A stretch of 64,000 nt of DNA from Ricordea florida (GCA_949710005.1 OX453274.1:13655859-13719858), one strand, 5' to 3'. Numbered from the stretch's first letter, positions 46,551 to 57,296 are shown. The notes: generated by a model from the letters alone, not told the origin. Made by a program: numbers and translations.

Positions 46551-49483
46551 ATGCACAAGCCTTAATTAACTCGTTTCCGACGAACGCACGATCATGGGGT
46601 CTTGTACAAACCATGATTTTGAAAACTTACCAAAATATTACGTTACTTCCTTTTGCTTCCAAATTTGGCAAATAGGAAGTAAATGAACGCACCCAATCAC
46701 CTGGTTAATTTTAGCTCGTATACTTTAGTGACAGATGCATGATGAATTTTTAAATTCTGATTTGAGAGCGTGAGGAGAGGTTAAGGAGGGGGGTTTTTCC
46801 TATCATTTGACATCATACTCTGACGGACATTCCCATATGGATATAGCTCCCCGGAAATTTTGAAAAACAAACCGGCTTTTATCGATTTTGTGTTTGTAAA
46901 AATGGCCTATAGAAATTAAATTGTATTAAATTCTGTATTTGCTATTTTTCAAGCAATTGGCTGGCATCTTGGTTTATGGGGATTTATATGCAAATTGTAT
47001 GCATAGGTTATGTAAATTAGGCAAAATGCTAAATTTTTGTGGAAAATATTATCGCTTACTAGAATGTGAAATATACATGTTTGGAAAGCCAATTTTGTAC
47101 CCTTCAAAATGAGGTATATCTTTGATCACTGCTGTAAATAATCTGCGGAGATATTAAATAAAAATGAAATGTCCGTCAATTTGCTTGATTTTTGGACCGT
47201 CGGAAATGAATTAAGTCAGGAGCACTGGTTAAGTTAAACGAAATCCAGTCGACTGAGAAAAGTCACATGATAAAATAGCCTCGATGTCAAAATAGATTAG
47301 AAAAGGTTGATTGTGTCACGTATCGAAAGCGCAACCGTACTTGTGACAGAATTTTAGCAAAATAGCTCTGTTTTGGTGGTTTAAGGACATCATTAAGTCT
47401 GGCAATCGGTAACTTGACATGCAGCATTCGAAGAACTGAATGTATGATGCAGCCTTGACCTTCCAAGAGTGCTTTTAAGCGCTAATCGGTGTAAACTTGG
47501 CAGGCGAGAGTGAGTCAAGCCAGAACAGAGTCAGTCTAAATGCAGGTCAGTTCAGCAGGACAGAAACTGTATTCTTGGGAATTACATGAGCTGTTCTAGG
47601 CACGGGGCCCCTTAGAAAGTGGAGGTTTTGACCTGCTTTTAGACTGCGTAAATTATTTTGATTTGGCGGGAAGGGGTATTCCGTGTCACTGCACTACAGT
47701 TACCCACAATGCATTGCGAGATATATGTTTATAAAAGCTTTTGTACGTGAGCTGCAAATTGTAGAGGAAAGCGGGTGATTGATTGAAATATGTTGAGGAA
47801 AAGCGAAGTTTATTTGAGGAAGAGAATGATTACTTGAGTTTACTGTCTAAAAGATGTCTAACTTATACAGATAATGACGACAGCACGGTACTGTGGCGAC
47901 TTCAGACAAACTCTCTGGCAAGATTAATTCGGTCGCAGCCAAATCCTGAACTTTAAATCAGCCAAAGACCCTACTTCGGCTGGTAAAAAAGAAAGAGGGA
48001 AAAAGGCTTTTGAACGATTTATCAACTAAAGTGGTCTGCAAGAGGATTCGAACCTGCCGGCGTTACTGATCCCTCGCAATTATCATATACTAAAATATGG
48101 ATTGGACATCAAAACTACGATCATTGTTTTTCCTGCCTTTCTTTCCTAGGAACTTGGTCTGTGTTCTAATGCGTTTCAACTGTTCATTGCGTATTACCAG
48201 TGTCCTACAATTACTCCAAGAGTAGTCAGTGTGCCAAAGAAGAATATTTCTACGGGCACATTCGGCATATATGTACAGAAACTGTCAGAATTAGTCGTTG
48301 GGGCTATTCCAAGACCCCCAGCGGAGAAATGATAGATTCAAAAAATCTGTTTTACTCTAGAACAAAACAAGTTTGCTAAAGATGTCATAACACATAACTT
48401 GTATCGCATCATGTCCAGTGCCACACGTCATATTTTAGGATCATGACGTCACAAAACACATTTTGTCTGAATGAGCAGTTGTAGAAAGGAATTTTACAGC
48501 TATTTTGTAATTGACGTGCTATCTAAATGGAGTTGCTTTTGTTTATGTAGAAAATATATTGATAAGTTGTTTACTCTATATTTTATTAAGACCTAAATTT
48601 TGTCACGTGACCTATTTCCTCTTACTGAGCGTATATTATTAAAAACGAGTATACTTTAAAGGGCATTTTAAAGTGACCTCAGTCTAACAAATTAAAAGAT
48701 GTATTGTCTTAGTTATTATTTTCTGTCTTTTGTATCCAAACAAGGTACAAAGTTTTTAATTAGCAGCTGGTCACGTGACTGACTAATAGAAACAAAAATA
48801 CTTTTTTGTATTGCCCAACATAGTAATGCTTTTAGTGAGACAAACGTCTTAGGTGAAACGAATACATATTACCATTTTATCAGTAAGTAAACATCTGTTA
48901 CTGTGTTTCCATTCAACAGTGTATTTTGCCTGTTTCTTATACGCAAAAAGCCATTTTACTACACTAACATTACCCTTATACTAGATTTTAAACCCTTAAA
49001 CCCTAATTCTGCGCTTCCACGGCACCATTAAATGATCAAAATGTGAAAAATGGGGTATTGCTAACGCCTTGTCTACAAAAAAACGGATCATGAATTGTTT
49101 TACCCAGGAAAATTCTTAGCTATTAAGAAAAATTTCCCTTTGATTTAAAGAAATATTGAATAATTTTAAAGTCATGACGTAATAGCTCGGTACGGGGTAA
49201 TCTTATAATCAAGTTCTAGTCAAAAATCAGAGCAAAACTTTGTCTTCCATTAAAGGTTGTATGGCTCTACAGGGCTGTTGCCATTTCTTCTGTAAGAGAG
49301 AGACTACTAACATCGTGGGCCTAAAAACACCATTAATGTAATCACATTTTCCTGAATTGTTACTCTTGTTATTGTGACACATTTCAGACTTCAACAAATC
49401 ACTCACAGTTAGGCTATCAAAGAAAGAAATGAATCTTCTCAAAGCAAGAGGAAATTGTTTTGTTAAAATAAACATTAACAGAT
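46551..49483. other. Unassigned stretch between the two hAT relic segments
   Basis: No part of the transposase catalytic region is recognisable here. The sequence is AT-rich with scattered stops in all frames and no clear nested element ends. It may be the eroded middle of the hAT gene or an older insertion. Confidence 0.4.
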
Positions 49484-50157
49484 ATGCAAACTGAACTTGA
49501 TACCAGCTACTATTCTCTTTATGAAGAAGCTGTTACCCTAGCAAGATGTGTTTCAGTGCAGCCAAGCATGCCCAGGATGATTCAGAGGCAATTTCGCAGA
49601 AGCAATTCACCAGCCCCAACCCCTGAAGACTATTATAGGATCAATTTGACAACAGAATTCCTTTACCATGCTCTTGCACAACTGGACAGCAGATTTGAAA
49701 ATGATGTTTTTGTGTGCTACAAAGGATTTTCAGTGATTCCTTCTATTTTGTTGGCTACTGACCCCATTTTGAATGATAATGTTAGGGAATTTTATAACCA
49801 TTACAGACAGGATATCCCTAATTATGCAGGTTTACCAGCAGAGCTTTTGTTGTGGGAAAGAATTTTGAAGGGGAAAAATGATAGAGGAGAAGGCATCCCT
49901 GACGGCATAGATGCCACCCTTGACAATTGACAAAGGGGCTTATGTGAATATATACAGTGTATACCATACTTCAAATCCTGATAACCATTCCCATTTCATT
50001 GGTATCTTGTGAAAGGTCCATCTCAACCCTCCAAAATCTAAAGACTTATTTGAGAGTTGCAATGGTCCAGGATAGACTGAATGGATTAGCACTGATGCAT
50101 GCCCATAGGAAGATTGGATTAGACCTTGAACAAATTATAGATTTATTTGCTAATTAA
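49484..50157 (+). pseudogene. hAT-family transposase relic, C-terminal part with dimerisation domain
   Basis: The frame from 49484 reads YEEAVTLARCVSVQPSMPRM, SPAPTPEDYYRINLTTEFLY and YKGFSVIPSIL, ending in a stop at 49928. After a frameshift, a second frame (49957-50157) gives LVSCERSISTLQNLKTYLRV and RLNGLALMHAHRKI, the classic hAT C-terminal dimerisation motif. Together with 45909-46550 it outlines one decayed transposase gene. The frameshift and stop make it non-functional. Confidence 0.85.
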
Positions 50158-50589
50158 TATTTACATCCCAGAAGACTGAGAATAGAAAATATTAATGTAA
50201 TCCTTAAACTGATGGAGAACAGTACAGATATATAACTGGTGTTTGTGGTATAATTGTATTAATACCGTACTTTCATCTGGACAAAAAAACATCATTCTTC
50301 AATAGTTTTTAGAGTTGTTTTCCACCGAGACTGGGTGTTCAATGAGCTTAAATGGCTTTTACACATTCCCTCAGTCTGAGCTCATCAGACTACATCACTT
50401 TATATCCTGATCTATTCTTGGTTTTCACCTGACGTGACCGATGCATCCATATATGGCCATCCGCCATGTTGGAGCCCCTCGAGTGTGAAATGTATGTAAA
50501 GCAAAGGCCACTTCTACAGTGTTATTTAGTTTGATTCGTATGTTTTTGAGTTTAAAATTAATTTCTTCGAGGAAAAAGCCGGTAAGGAG

Positions 50590-50901
50590 ATGGAAAAAAA
50601 CATTCCTGTGCTTTCTGAATGCACCAAAAACCTGGAAGGCCACGTAAAGGAACGGTATATCCAGAAAATATCTGTGGTCGGAGTGGATCCGGCAAGCCTT
50701 CCAAGCGAACAGTTTGATTCAGAAAATCTTCCGCCGATAGAATCAACCGATTTGCTCAGCTATTACTATACAAAGGAGCAGTTCAAGGCTTTCAAAAGTT
50801 TAGAAGCTTTTAATCAGGTGGCCTCCGGATTTGTAACGTCCGTTCAAGGTTCGATGGTCTCTGGAAAGTTTGTTGTCATGGCGAAAGTTCGTCATTCACA
50901 G
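50590..50901 (+). CDS. Exon of a SWIM-zinc-finger-type, coral-expanded gene (fragment)
   Basis: The frame reads RYIQKISVVGVDPASLPSEQ, LPPIESTDLLSYYYTKEQFK and SGFVTSVQGSMVSGKFVVMA KVRHSQ. From memory this resembles the region just before the SWIM zinc finger in a multicopy anthozoan protein family. The expected donor after HSQ reads GCAAAA instead of GT, so splicing may be lost or use a GC donor, and no SWIM exon (CxCnCxH) follows. Likely a gene fragment carried in repeats. Confidence 0.5.
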
Positions 50902-51239
50902 GCAAAAATTTACCATTTAATCCTATGCAACAGAATTTGGGTGTCAATTCATCTAGCATTACAAACTTTTACAATTGGTTACGGTGGTTGGGGTTTGTCT
51001 TGGTTTTTTTAACCTTAATGCAGTCAAACTCTCACAGAACTTTGAGATTTGCTGATTTTTTATTTCTGATTTATAAGCAATTTAGATAGCTCAATTAGAT
51101 TGATGACCAGTTTTATCAAACGTCAGTTGTAGTCTACAGAAGTCAGGATGCTTTGCGGCCAACCTGTTTTCCAGATTCGAAAATCCAGAAAACTACAAAA
51201 TGGAAGTAATCCAGCTCTGATTTGCAATCAATAAATAAA

Positions 51240-51430
51240 GAATATCTGATTTTCAGACTATAGTTAACCCGATATTTGAAATCAGAAATCAGAAATCTGA
51301 AATCAGAAATCAGAATCCCGAAACCAGAATTCAGAATTCACAAGTTAGAAACCAGAAATCGTAAATCAGAAATCAGAAGTCGAAATTTCTGAAAACGTGA
51401 AATTTAAAATTGAGAAATCAGAAATCTAAA
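51240..51430. repeat. Subterminal ATCAGA-type repeat array in the foldback arm
   Basis: About a dozen imperfect copies of AAATCAGA / GAATTCAGA occur here. The mirrored array lies at 52320-52480, and equivalent arrays are in the other two copies. Such arrays often serve as transposase-binding sites; that role is inference. Confidence 0.75.
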
Positions 51431-51555
51431 AACTGGATTTCCGAAATGCCACCTGTAATATCCAATTCCGTTATTCTCGTTTTATCTCAGTTTGCGATGT
51501 CAATATTGCAAAAGTGAATCGGAAAACTCTCCAAAATTTCCCTGCCGGGGGTGGG

Positions 51556-51563
51556 TATAAATA
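51556..51563 (+). promoter_or_regulatory. Inward TATA box in left arm, copy 1
   Basis: TATAAATA lies about 155 bp before the ATG of the 98-residue ORF and points towards it. The same motif is in the right arm (52191-52198) in opposite orientation. Equivalent sites exist in copies 2 and 3. Confidence 0.5.
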
Positions 51564-51718
51564 GGCGTTTACTTCCGGTGGTAACTTTTAGCCTGACCCC
51601 ACCCCAACAAGCGAAATTATCTCCCCTCTACAGGAGGAGGGGACATAATCATACCCATTTCGGACCAAAGGACAGTTTCACGTAATTTCTTTGTGTGCAG
51701 TCGAACACTTCCACCAAA

Positions 51719-52015
51719 ATGGACAACTGCGAGGTAACATTCGGCGAGTTGACTCGCACCGTGGCTACGAAGAATGTTACTATCAGTGCTCTTGTTGCAC
51801 TTTTCAACATCCATAACGCCCAAACATGCTGGCTACGTGGTCTTTCCGGCACGTGCGTTTTTGCAGATGAAAATGCATCGTTTCCTCAACTGGAAAGTTT
51901 CGGCGTATATGAATTGGACGTTAGTCGAGTTAGCGAGATCAGAAACGCGAAGCGAAATTACGAATCCTCCTCCTTAACCCCTAAAGAAGCAATGGTACTC
52001 ATCTTGTGGTTGTAG
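51719..52015 (+). CDS. 98-residue ORF of the foldback element, copy 1 (unknown family)
   Basis: The protein starts MDNCEVTFGELTRTVATKNV, contains FNIHNAQTCWLRGLSGTC and FPQLESFGVYELD, and ends EAMVLILWL. It belongs to no family I know and has no obvious transmembrane segment or catalytic motif. The frame is open upstream to 51695, but the ATG at 51719 follows AAAATGG and is the start shared with the diverged copy 3. A polyadenylation signal follows 10 bp after the stop. Conservation of an open frame across three copies, one diverged, suggests it is or was coding. Confidence 0.5.
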   Translation: MDNCEVTFGELTRTVATKNVTISALVALFNIHNAQTCWLRGLSGTCVFADENASFPQLESFGVYELDVSRVSEIRNAKRNYESSSLTPKEAMVLILWL

Positions 52016-52025
52016 AGCAGCTAAC

Positions 52026-52031
52026 AATAAA
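52026..52031 (+). terminator. AATAAA after the foldback ORF, copy 1
   Basis: CTAACAATAAAGC lies just after the stop codon, completing a TATA-ORF-polyadenylation unit of about 450 bp. Confidence 0.5.
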
Positions 52032-52981
52032 GCTATAGAGAACATTCGATTCAGTAATGTTTTCGAGAAGTTGCGGGAATATGCCTTCTGCCGTTCCTTT
52101 TGCTCCCTCCCCCTCTAAGTTTAATTCTATCGGAAGTGCAAAATATTCACCCCTTCCCCCCTTAAAAGAGGGGTACCGGAAGTAAACGCGTATTTATACC
52201 CACCCCCGGCAGGGAAATTTTAAAGAGTTTTCCGATTCATTTTTGCAATATTGACATCGCGAACTGAGATAAACCGAGAATAACGGAATTGGATATTACA
52301 GGTGACATTTCGGAAATCCAGGTTTAGAATTCTGATTTCTCAATTTTAAATTTCACGTTTTCAGAAATTTCGACTTCTGAGTTCTGATTTACGATTTCTG
52401 GTTTCTAACTTGTGAATTCTGAATTCTGGTTTCGGAATTCTGATTTCTGATTTCTGATTTTTGATTTTAAATATCAGGTTAACTATAGTCTGAAAATCAG
52501 ATATTCTATATTTATAAATCGGAAATCAGAGCTGGATTACTTCCATTTTGTAGTTTTCTGGATTTTAGAATCTGGAAAACAGGTTGGCCGCAAAGCATCC
52601 TGACTTACAGCAAGGCTAGGCTCACATACATTCATGATTGGTCATTCATGCACCGCCCGTGCTAAATACATGTAATAACAAAAACAATCACATCTATAAG
52701 TGATTACTTTATATTTTTTTCTGAATATATTTTTTGGATAACCAAAAACATAGCATGTTAACCTTAACAAGCTATGCATAATGTTCTTTAGAATTTCAGT
52801 AAGTCAAATAGTTATAAAAAAGTATTAGATTAATTGTTTGGCTAGTAGATTTGTTGGCCTAACAATGAATATCTCAAAACAGTCAATTATCACTATGACT
52901 TTCCTCCCGAAGGCATATTGAAAACACATTGGCATGGTATGCCACAACTGTCCTCGTTCTGGCCAGTAAACAAGATAAAAC

Positions 52982-54446
52982 AGTCAGGATGCTTTGCGGC
53001 CAACCTGTTTTCCAGATTCGAAAATCCAGAAAACTACAAAATGGAAGTAATCCAGCTCTGATTTGCAATCAATAAATAAAGAATATCTGATTTTCAGACT
53101 ATAGTTAACCCGATATTTGAAATCAGAAATCAGAAATCTGAAATTAGAAATCAGAATTCCGAAACCAGAATTCAGAATTCACAAGTTAGAAACCAGAAAT
53201 CGTAAATCAGAAATCAGAAGTCGAAATTTCTGAAAACGTGAAATTTAAAATTGAGAAATCAGAAATCTAAAAACTGGATTTCCGAAATGCCACCTGTAAT
53301 ATCCAATTCCGTTATTCTCGTTTTATCTCAGTTTGCGATGTCAATATTGCAAAAGTGAATCGGAAAACTCTCCAAAATTTCCCTGCCGGGGGTGGGTATA
53401 AATAGGCGTTTACTTCCGGTGGTAACTTTTAGCCTGACCCCACCCCAACAAGCGAAATTATCTCCCCTCTACAGGAGGAGGGGACATAATCATACCCATT
53501 TCGGACCAAAGGACAGTTTCACGTAATTTCTTTGTGTGCAGTCGAACACTTCCACCAAAATGGACAACTGCGAGGTAACATTCGGCGAGTTGACTCGCAC
53601 CGTGGCTACGAAGAATGTTACTATCAGTGCTCTTGTTGCACTTTTCAACATCCATAACGCCCAAACATGCTGGCTACGTGGTCTTTCCGGCACGTGCGTT
53701 TTTGCAGATGAAAATGCATCGTTTCCTCAACTGGAAAGTTTCGGCGTATATGAATTGGACGTTAGTCGAGTTAGCGAGATCAGAAACGCGAAGCGAAATT
53801 ACGAATCCTCCTCCTTAACCCCTAAAGAAGCAATGGTACTCATCTTGTGGTTGTAGAGCAGCTAACAATAAAGCTATAGAGAACATTCGATTCAGTAATG
53901 TTTTCGAGAAGTTGCGGGAATATGCCTTCTGCCGTTCCTTTTGCTCCCTCCCCCTCTAAGTTTAATTCTATCGGAAGTGCAAAATATTCACCCCTTCCCC
54001 CCTTAAAAGAGGGGTACCGGAAGTAAACGCGTATTTATACCCACCCCCGGCAGGGAAATTTTAAAGAGTTTTCCGATTCATTTTTGCAATATTGACATCG
54101 CGAACTGAGATAAACCGAGAATAACGGAATTGGATATTACAGGTGACATTTCGGAAATCCAGGTTTAGAATTCTGATTTCTCAATTTTAAATTTCACGTT
54201 TTCAGAAATTTCGACTTCTGAGTTCTGATTTACGATTTCTGGTTTCTAACTTGTGAATTCTGAATTCTGGTTTCGGAATTCTGATTTCTGATTTCTGATT
54301 TTTGATTTTAAATATCAGGTTAACTATAGTCTGAAAATCAGATATTCTATATTTATAAATCGGAAATCAGAGCTGGATTACTTCCATTTTGTAGTTTTCT
54401 GGATTTTAGAATCTGGAAAACAGGTTGGCCGCAAAGCATCCTGACT
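52982..54446 (+). mobile_element. Foldback transposon copy 2
   Basis: This is a direct copy of 51141-52605 with the same arms, inward TATA boxes and ORF. It was created with its spacer as part of a tandem duplication rather than by a separate insertion, because the spacer is duplicated too. Confidence 0.9.
53560..53856 (+). CDS. 98-residue ORF of the foldback element, copy 2
   Basis: The translation is identical to copy 1 (51719-52015), followed by the same AATAAA. No independent evidence of function. Confidence 0.5.
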   Translation: MDNCEVTFGELTRTVATKNVTISALVALFNIHNAQTCWLRGLSGTCVFADENASFPQLESFGVYELDVSRVSEIRNAKRNYESSSLTPKEAMVLILWL

Positions 54447-54822
54447 TACAGCAAGGCTAGGCTCACATACATTCATGATTGGTCATTCATGCACCGCCCG
54501 TGCTAAATACATGTAATAACAAAAACAATCACATCTATAAGTGATTACTTTATATTTTTTTCTGAATATATTTTTTGGATAACCAAAAACATAGCATGTT
54601 AACCTTAACAAGCTATGCATAATGTTCTTTAGAATTTCAGTAAGTCAAATAGTTATAAAAAAGTATTAGATTAATTGTTTGGCTAGTAGATTTGTTGGCC
54701 TAACAATGAATATCTCAAAACAGTCAATTATCACTATGACTTTCCTCCCGAAGGCATATTGAAAACACATTGGCATGGTATGCCACAACTGTCCTCGTTC
54801 TGGCCAGTAAACAAGATAAAAC

Positions 54823-56285
54823 AGTCAGGATGCTTTGCGGCCAACCTGTTTTCCAGATTCGAAAATCCAGAAAACTACAAAATGGAAGTAATCCAGCTCT
54901 GATTTGCAATCAATAAATAAAGAATATCTGATTTTCAGACTATAGTTAACTCGATATTTGAAATCAGAAATCCGAAATCAGAAATCAGAATTCCGAAACC
55001 AGAATTCAGAATTCACAAGTTACAAACCAGAAATCGCACATCAGAAATCAGAAGTCGAAATTTATGAAAATTAGATATTTAAAATTGAGAAATCAGAATT
55101 TTAAAACTGGATTTCCGAAATGCAACCTGTATTATCCAATTCCGTTATTCTTGGTTTATCTCAGTTCGCGATGTCAATATTGCAAAAATGAATCGGAAAA
55201 CTCTTTAAAATTTTCCTGCCGGGGGTGGGTATAAATACGAGTTTACTTCCGGTACCTCTCTCTTTTAAGCGGAGGAGGGGTGAATATTTTGCACTTCCGA
55301 TAGAATTAAACTTAGTGGGGGAGGGAGCGAAAGGAACGGCAGAAAGCATATTCCCGCAACTTTTCAAAAACATTATTGAATCGAATGTTCTTTATAGCTT
55401 TATTGTTAGCTGTTCTACAACCACAAGATGAGTACCATTGCTTCTTTAGGGGTTAAGGAGGAGGATTCGTAATTTCGCTTCGCGTTTCTGATCTCGCTAA
55501 CTCCACTAGCGTCCAATTCATATACGCCGAAACTTTCCAGTTGAGGAAACGATGCATTTTCATTTGCAAAAACGTACGTGCCGGAAAGAACACGTAGCCA
55601 GCATGTTTGGGCGTTATGGATGTTGAAAAGTGCCACATGAGCACTGATAGTAACATTCTTCGTAGCCACGGTGCGAGTCAACTCGCCGAACGTTACCTCG
55701 CAGTTGTCCATTTGTTTGTCCAAGTGTTTGACTGCACACAAAGAAATTACGTGAAAACTGTCCTTTGGTGCAAAATGGGTATGATTATGTCCCCTCCTCC
55801 CGTAGAGGGGAGATAATTTCGCTTGTTGGGGTGGGGTCAGGCTAAAAGTTACCACCGGAAGAAAACGCGTATTTATACCCACCCCCGGCAGGGAAATTTT
55901 AAAGAGTTTTCCGATTCATTTTTGCAATATTGACATCGCAAACTGAGATAAACCGAGAATAACGGAATTGGATATTACGGGTGGAATTTCGGAAATCCAG
56001 TTTTTAGATTTCTGATTTCTCAATTTTAAATTTCGTATTTTCAGAAATTTCGACTTCTGATTTCTGATTTACGATTTCTGGTTTCTAACTTGTGAATTCT
56101 GAATTCTGGTTTCGGAATTCTGATTTCTGATTTCTGATTTTTGATTTCAAATATCAGGTTAACTATAGTCTGAAAATCAGATATTCTATATTTAAGAATC
56201 GGAAATCAGAGCTGGATTACTTCCATTTTGTAGTTTTCTGGATTTTAGAATTTTGATAACAGATTGGCCGCAAAGCATCCTGACT
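54823..56285 (-). mobile_element. Foldback transposon copy 3 (inverted, diverged)
   Basis: It has the same terminal sequences and arms, but the central ORF and AATAAA lie on the minus strand. It differs from copies 1 and 2 at scattered positions, including four or more residues of the ORF. The right end abuts an unrelated open frame read on the minus strand (56286-56423), which it interrupts. Confidence 0.85.
55415..55711 (-). CDS. 98-residue ORF of the foldback element, copy 3
   Basis: It reads MDNCEVTFGELTRTVATKNV then HVALFNIHNAQTCWLRVLSG and ends EAMVLILWL. The frame has stayed open despite nucleotide divergence from copies 1 and 2. Upstream the frame is open to 55882, but without an ATG before 55711 near a TATA box. 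AATAAA is at 55404-55399. Confidence 0.5.
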   Translation of the reverse strand: MDNCEVTFGELTRTVATKNVTISAHVALFNIHNAQTCWLRVLSGTYVFANENASFPQLESFGVYELDASGVSEIRNAKRNYESSSLTPKEAMVLILWL

Positions 56286-56423
56286 CTTCGGATTCCTCTC
56301 TCTGTATTCCTTTTTTCCAAGGTTCAGCTTTGGAAACAGGTCAGCATTATCCTCGGTCCCAATGCTTTGCAGGGCTACATGACACAAAGTGGCGGCCACA
56401 AACTCGTTCAATTTGTAAGACAT
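56286..56423 (-). pseudogene. First-exon-like ORF interrupted by foldback copy 3
   Basis: On the minus strand ATG at 56423 starts [47 protein letters not shown], and then runs straight into the transposon end. It reads like a genuine protein N-terminus, unlike the surrounding sequence, but I recognise no family. It may be the start of a multicopy gene broken by the insertion. Confidence 0.4.
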
Positions 56424-56584
56424 TTTTGTATTCGGTATCACCTCGACTGATCGCCGAAATCCACCTCTCTCGCCTTGTTGTCGTCAGTTACTCCATCTCT
56501 TCACCTTGATTTTTAATGACAGAAGGAATACGAAACTACAATACACTGCGTCTCTATCCAACTCTTGCTTTGTTTACATCCGAC

Positions 56585-56713
56585 ATGGGGGATCTTACAC
56601 GTGGTCAATTTAAGGTCACGTGGGTGAAAACCAACAATAAGGCTAAAAAAGGCAAGTTTGATTCCAATATTTTTGCAGTTTTGCTGATACATTTTTGTAG
56701 CAATGATCAATGA
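56585..56713 (+). other. Short divergent ORF (42 residues)
   Basis: ATG at 56585 gives MGDLTRGQFKVTWVKTNNKA KKGKFDSN and stops at 56713. It lies head-to-head with the minus-strand start at 56423, 160 bp apart, an arrangement that could be a bidirectional promoter. No family is recognised and it may be chance. Confidence 0.2.
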
Positions 56714-57070
56714 TGTTTTGTAATATTCACTAATAAACCTTGATACTTTTTTCCCTCCATTCCCACTATGAGTTGACTGAGCTGATTTCCATTGGAGGTA
56801 TTTGCACCCCCACAAGCAACCAAGACAAAGAAAGACAAATTTCTCGACCAAACAATTCTTTATCTATTCAAAAACAGTATAACTCTATGGCTTAGTTTAA
56901 TGTTATTTTGGTCTGTCTGTGTAAATGCACACAAGTGATTTTTTGTACAGAATTGTGCCTCTCTGAGAAGGTGTTGTTAATATGTCTGAATGGCTTAAAG
57001 TGCTCTCAGAATGCAGGAAAATTGCATGCTGAGAGCACTAAATTTCAAATTTTCTTGGGGGAGCATGCAA

Positions 57071-57085
57071 CCCCCCCCCCCCCCT
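57071..57085 (+). repeat. Poly-C run
   Basis: An uninterrupted run of about 15 cytosines follows GCATGCAA. Simple sequence, likely polymorphic in length. Confidence 0.8.
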
Positions 57086-57140
57086 AGTTAAGTTGGGGCA
57101 AATCACTCATGTAAAATCCTGGATCCACCCCTGGGAATAA

Positions 57141-57296
57141 GTTTTTGGCATCACCAATTTTCTAATAACGACGCTAAAGAAGGCCACGATGGTCTTTCTC
57201 CGGCAACACTTAGGGCACGATATGAAGAAGAGATGGTGTTGAATGATTGGTTAGTCTTTTCTGTGGTTGACTTTTCTGAATACCTTGTTTTCGACT
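57141..57296 (+). other. Unassigned open stretch
   Basis: One frame reads FWHHQFSNNDAKEGHDGLSP, ATLRARYEEEMVLNDWLVFS, then a stop. It is not low-complexity and contains plausible protein-like composition, but no start, splice pair or family is evident. Confidence 0.15.

Larger units (their letters stand above)
51141..52605 (+). mobile_element. Foldback transposon copy 1 (1465 bp, ~440-bp inverted arms)
   Basis: The ends are AGTCAGGATGCTTTGCGGCC and its inverse. The left arm runs to about 51585 and the right arm starts about 52175. Both contain runs of AATCAGAAATCAGAA-type words and a GGGTGGGTATAAATA block pointing inward. The centre encodes one 98-residue ORF (51719-52015). There is no recognisable transposase, so it is probably non-autonomous, or the small ORF has an unknown role. 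A four-base ACAG flanks both ends if the ends are taken as AAGTCAGG, a weak target-site candidate. Confidence 0.8.
51141..52981 (+). repeat. 1841-bp tandem duplication, unit 1 (element plus spacer)
   Basis: 51141-52981 is repeated at 52982-54822 (offset 1841). It comprises the foldback element and a 376-bp spacer (52606-52981; 54447-54822). The two units differ by at least two substitutions in the ATCAGA array (near 51304 and 51317 versus the second unit). The next element (copy 3) begins exactly at the following unit boundary, 54823. Confidence 0.9.

Noticed and set aside
48010-48080. tRNA-like GGTTCGAATCC word on the minus strand
   Set aside because: The T-arm stem does not pair properly and no acceptor, D or anticodon arm is found. 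A similar word at 13130 also fails.
51240-51430. ATCAGA repeats as a possible CRISPR array
   Set aside because: The units are short, imperfect and without spacers, and lie in eukaryotic transposon arms.
51617-51852. Minus-strand ORFs opposite the 98-residue foldback ORF
   Set aside because: Shadow frames of the plus-strand ORF. They are not preserved as clean ORFs in the diverged copy 3.
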